DNA of 15,219 bases from an uncultured Fibrobacter sp. (lineage in GTDB: Bacteria; Fibrobacterota; Fibrobacteria; Fibrobacterales; Fibrobacteraceae), in assembly GCA_937891805.1 (NCBI GenBank), contig CALATK010000130.1, forward strand, positions 1 to 15,219. Direction: 5' to 3'. Position numbers and translations under genes: made by a program. Of the stretch, positions 13,015 through 15,219 are shown piece by piece. Below the pieces are notes generated by a model, which worked only from the letters and a program-made list of their open reading frames with translations, made no database searches and was not told the origin of the DNA. How positions within the stretch are numbered: the first letter of the stretch is position 1; each line of letters begins with the position of its first letter.

Positions 13015-14121
13015 TTAAAAAGCCTGTCGGACATAGAACGAAAGACCCAGGTGGTCGAAATCCACCCAGGAAAAATCCGCGCGGGCAAACAGGTTTTCTT
13101 TCAGGTTCAGGCCGAGCAGAGCGCCTATCCCGACGGACTTGTGCCAATTGTTTCGCATTAGCTCGCTGAAATGGTCTCCGGACTTGCCTCCTTCGAAAAA
13201 GACATGACTCCCGAAACGCCAGAACAAAAAGCGCCGGATTTCTGCCTGAAGGATGACCGCCTGGTTGTCGCCAAAATAGAGACTTTCCACTCCGCGGAAT
13301 CGGCATATTCCGTCTGGGCCAGCTAGCATGTCGAAGGGGACGTCTCCGCCGGAGCGCATCCAGAGAAAACCGAGAGCCAGGGAGGTTTGCAGGGGTGTTT
13401 CGGTATAGCCTCGCAAGTCCAGGGATTCCGTGTCGAAGGTGTAGTCTCCGAAATGGCTGTTGTAGAACATCTGTTGCCACTGCAAAAGGTAACCGTGGCG
13501 GGTCCAGTTGGTGTTGTCCCGGGTGTCGAGCCCAAACAGGTAACCGATGCCGTTTCGCCAGCCCGAATGGGTATCCGGGGTCTTGATGGTCTCGCTTTCC
13601 TCAAAGTCTATGTCCGAATGCTCCACGTGGATTTCGACGCCGTACTTGAGGCTCTGGGGCAGTCCTATCCTGGATTCGACCCTTGTGCCCAGCTGTAATT
13701 TTTTTCGGTCGTAGTTGACGAATTTGTCTATGTCCGGGTCGTTGCCTCTCCCGAAATAGCTGGCAATCCAGTCCTGGTACTTGAGCAGGCTCCAAAGGGT
13801 GACCCGGTCGTGGAGAAAATAGAAATAGGGCTCCAGGGCCAGGTGAAGCTGGTCTCTGGTGGAACCGTAAGCGGTGAACCCGATTTCGGGCACCTTTCCT
13901 CCTTTCTGGTCGGGCTTCAGGAAGAATAGGGCCATGAAACCGTACTGGAATTCGGTTTCTTCTGTATACCCCAGGACCGGCACTACGGAATAACGCTGGA
14001 ACACGTCTTCATGTTCCAGGTCCATGTTGATTTCCTTGCTGGAGGGAGGAGCGGAACTAGACTGTGCAAAAGCGAAAATCGCTATGCACAGGTAGAACAG
14101 AACGGCTCTCCGCATTATCAT
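13015..14121 (-). CDS. Outer-membrane beta-barrel of the Omp85/BamA (surface antigen) type lacking POTRA domains
   Basis: This is a 368-residue predicted outer-membrane barrel. The signal peptide MIMRRAVLFYLCIAIFAFA is followed by Gln and a Ser/Pro-rich spacer to about residue 30. Most of the rest consists of alternating amphipathic strands rich in Tyr, Phe and Trp. FRGVESLYFGDNQAVILQAE matches the RG-containing L6 region of Omp85 barrels, followed by RRFLFWRFGSHVFFEGGKSG, as in bacterial surface antigen domains. The chain ends in Phe, the usual BAM recognition signal. At this length there is no room for POTRA domains. The first ATG overlaps the upstream stop as ATGA (14118-14121); an ATG two codons later is also possible. 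Function is unknown. Confidence 0.8.
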   Translation of the reverse strand: MIMRRAVLFYLCIAIFAFAQSSSAPPSSKEINMDLEHEDVFQRYSVVPVLGYTEETEFQYGFMALFFLKPDQKGGKVPEIGFTAYGSTRDQLHLALEPYFYFLHDRVTLWSLLKYQDWIASYFGRGNDPDIDKFVNYDRKKLQLGTRVESRIGLPQSLKYGVEIHVEHSDIDFEESETIKTPDTHSGWRNGIGYLFGLDTRDNTNWTRHGYLLQWQQMFYNSHFGDYTFDTESLDLRGYTETPLQTSLALGFLWMRSGGDVPFDMLAGPDGICRFRGVESLYFGDNQAVILQAEIRRFLFWRFGSHVFFEGGKSGDHFSELMRNNWHKSVGIGALLGLNLKENLFARADFSWVDFDHLGLSFYVRQAF

Positions 14122-15219
14122 TTTTGGTTTGCTTTTTCCAGCTCGCGGGCGTTGATAATCAGCATCTGCAGGCGATTTTCGATGTTTGCAAAACTGGTAT
14201 CCGGGTCGTAGTCAAGACTAAGAATCTGCACGTGGGGGCAGCGTTCCTTCACGGCCTTGGTAAGGCCACGGCCGGAGATGTGGTTTGCAAGGCAGGCAAA
14301 GGGCTGCAAGATGATATAGCTGTTCACGCCGTGCTGTGCGTTGTACAGGATTTCGCCCGGAATCATCCAACCTTCGCCCGTGTTGTAGGTGGGGTCGATG
14401 ATGTCGGACACGTAGTCCTTGAGTTCCACGCAGTCGGCGTGGTGCTCGTACAGCTTGAACTTGTGCATGGACTTGCGGGCGGTTTCCACGGCGTGGGTAT
14501 AGACCCTTGCCGTCACGCCGCCTTCCACGCGGTCCATGATGGGGTTCGCGGAGAACCCTCGCTTGATCTTTTCGGCGCGGACCACCTCGTCCACGCGGAA
14601 AAAGTCCGTCATGCCCGGCAGGTAGACTTCCATGCCGTTGTTCATCAGGTAGTTTTCCACAAAGCCGTTGGCGCTGGGGTGGTAATTCATGAGGATTTCG
14701 CCAAGTACAGCTACGCGGGGCTTGCGGATGCCCTTCTTGCGTTCTTCGGTGATTTCGATTCCGTTGAAGGCCTCGATGCACTGTTCAAAGACTTCGATGA
14801 GCTTGGAGGGCCGCACCAGCTGGGCGGTGGTCAGGTGGCCTGCGACGGCAATCACCTTGGGCATCCATTCGTCGTAGACCTTCTGGGTGTCGCCGGCGTT
14901 CACTTCGTAGGGGCGCACGGCACGGTACATGGTCTCGATGGCGTCCATGGTCACAAGGCCCCACAGCATGTGGAGTCTGAAGTCGAGGCCCAGCTGGAAG
15001 CCGGGGTGCATGCCCTTGTAGTCCACGCCGGTGGTAATGATGGTCACGTCCTTGAAACCTGCTTCGTCAAGGGCCTTACGGGCGAGTACGGCGTACTGCA
15101 CGGCGCGGCAGTTTTCGCAGTTCTTGGCAAGGCACATGGAAACCTGGTTCTGCGGAACTTCGGGGTGTTCCACCAGCCAGCGGAGGGCTTCGCCGATGTT
15201 CACCTGGCAGGGGAAGCAG
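14118..15219 (-). CDS. 2-hydroxyacyl-CoA dehydratase activase-related protein, C-terminal part (5' end outside window)
   Basis: The reading frame is open to the window edge and begins CFPCQVNIGEALRW, so the GTG at 15201-15203 is not the true start; 366 residues are visible. A Cys-Phe-Pro-Cys-Gln motif followed by CLAKNCENC (C-x4-C-x2-C, about residues 29-36 of the visible part) suggests Fe-S ligation. The sequence resembles the C-terminal half of the very large activase/dehydratase-like proteins (COG3580/COG3581, DUF2229 type) related to the HgdC/BcrC systems. Those are thought to bind 4Fe-4S clusters, but most, including this one, have no assigned substrate. Its stop overlaps the start of the Omp85-like gene by 4 bp. 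Family recognition is from memory of the motifs. Confidence 0.75.
   Translation of the reverse strand, partial: CFPCQVNIGEALRWLVEHPEVPQNQVSMCLAKNCENCRAVQYAVLARKALDEAGFKDVTIITTGVDYKGMHPGFQLGLDFRLHMLWGLVTMDAIETMYRAVRPYEVNAGDTQKVYDEWMPKVIAVAGHLTTAQLVRPSKLIEVFEQCIEAFNGIEITEERKKGIRKPRVAVLGEILMNYHPSANGFVENYLMNNGMEVYLPGMTDFFRVDEVVRAEKIKRGFSANPIMDRVEGGVTARVYTHAVETARKSMHKFKLYEHHADCVELKDYVSDIIDPTYNTGEGWMIPGEILYNAQHGVNSYIILQPFACLANHISGRGLTKAVKERCPHVQILSLDYDPDTSFANIENRLQMLIINARELEKANQK

Noticed and set aside
14118..15203. Complete gene starting at the GTG at 15203
   Set aside because: The frame continues to the window edge with a CFPCQ motif typical of the family, so the gene is truncated by the window rather than starting there.

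Overview
All genes in this window lie on the minus strand, so transcription runs from base 15219 towards base 1. The gene content is that of a diderm (outer-membrane) bacterium: an Mla/Mce lipid transporter, an Omp85-type barrel and two lipoproteins. A Ser-rich lipoprotein linker, roughly 50-55% GC coding sequence and short palindromic and heptamer intergenic repeats remind me of Fibrobacter. That placement is a recollection of style, not something proven here.

Layout in transcription order. (A) 15219-12587: the 3' part of a large Cys-rich protein related to 2-hydroxyacyl-CoA dehydratase activases (5' end outside the window), a POTRA-less Omp85-like outer membrane barrel, and a YbgC-type acyl thioesterase. 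(B) After a 122-bp AT-rich gap comes a compact 11-gene run, 12464-2736: ACP, a fused ketoacyl synthase/chain-length-factor-like protein, FabG-type ketoreductase, FabZ-type dehydratase, PlsC-type acyltransferase, patatin-like lipase, Fe-S-flavoprotein-like oxidoreductase, MlaE permease with an N-terminal STAS domain, MlaF ATPase, MlaD-type MCE protein and a PqiC/YmbA-like lipoprotein. Gaps are 27 bp or less, three junctions are 4-bp ATGA overlaps, and a hairpin plus T-rich tract follows the last gene. (C) 2621-1869: an unrecognised Ser-rich lipoprotein with its own strong terminator. (D) 1783-548: alanine racemase. (E) 452-1: the first 150 codons of pheT, preceded by a long hairpin next to its ribosome binding site.

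The most interesting unit is B, probably with the thioesterase. It holds ACP, an elongating KS with a catalytically dead KS partner, ketoreductase and dehydratase, but no enoyl reductase or malonyl transferase. A product left unsaturated (polyene-like) is therefore plausible. The acyltransferase could place the chain on a lipid, and the co-transcribed MCE transporter could move that lipid between the inner and outer membranes. The enzyme families are well supported; the product and the biosynthesis-to-export link are inference.
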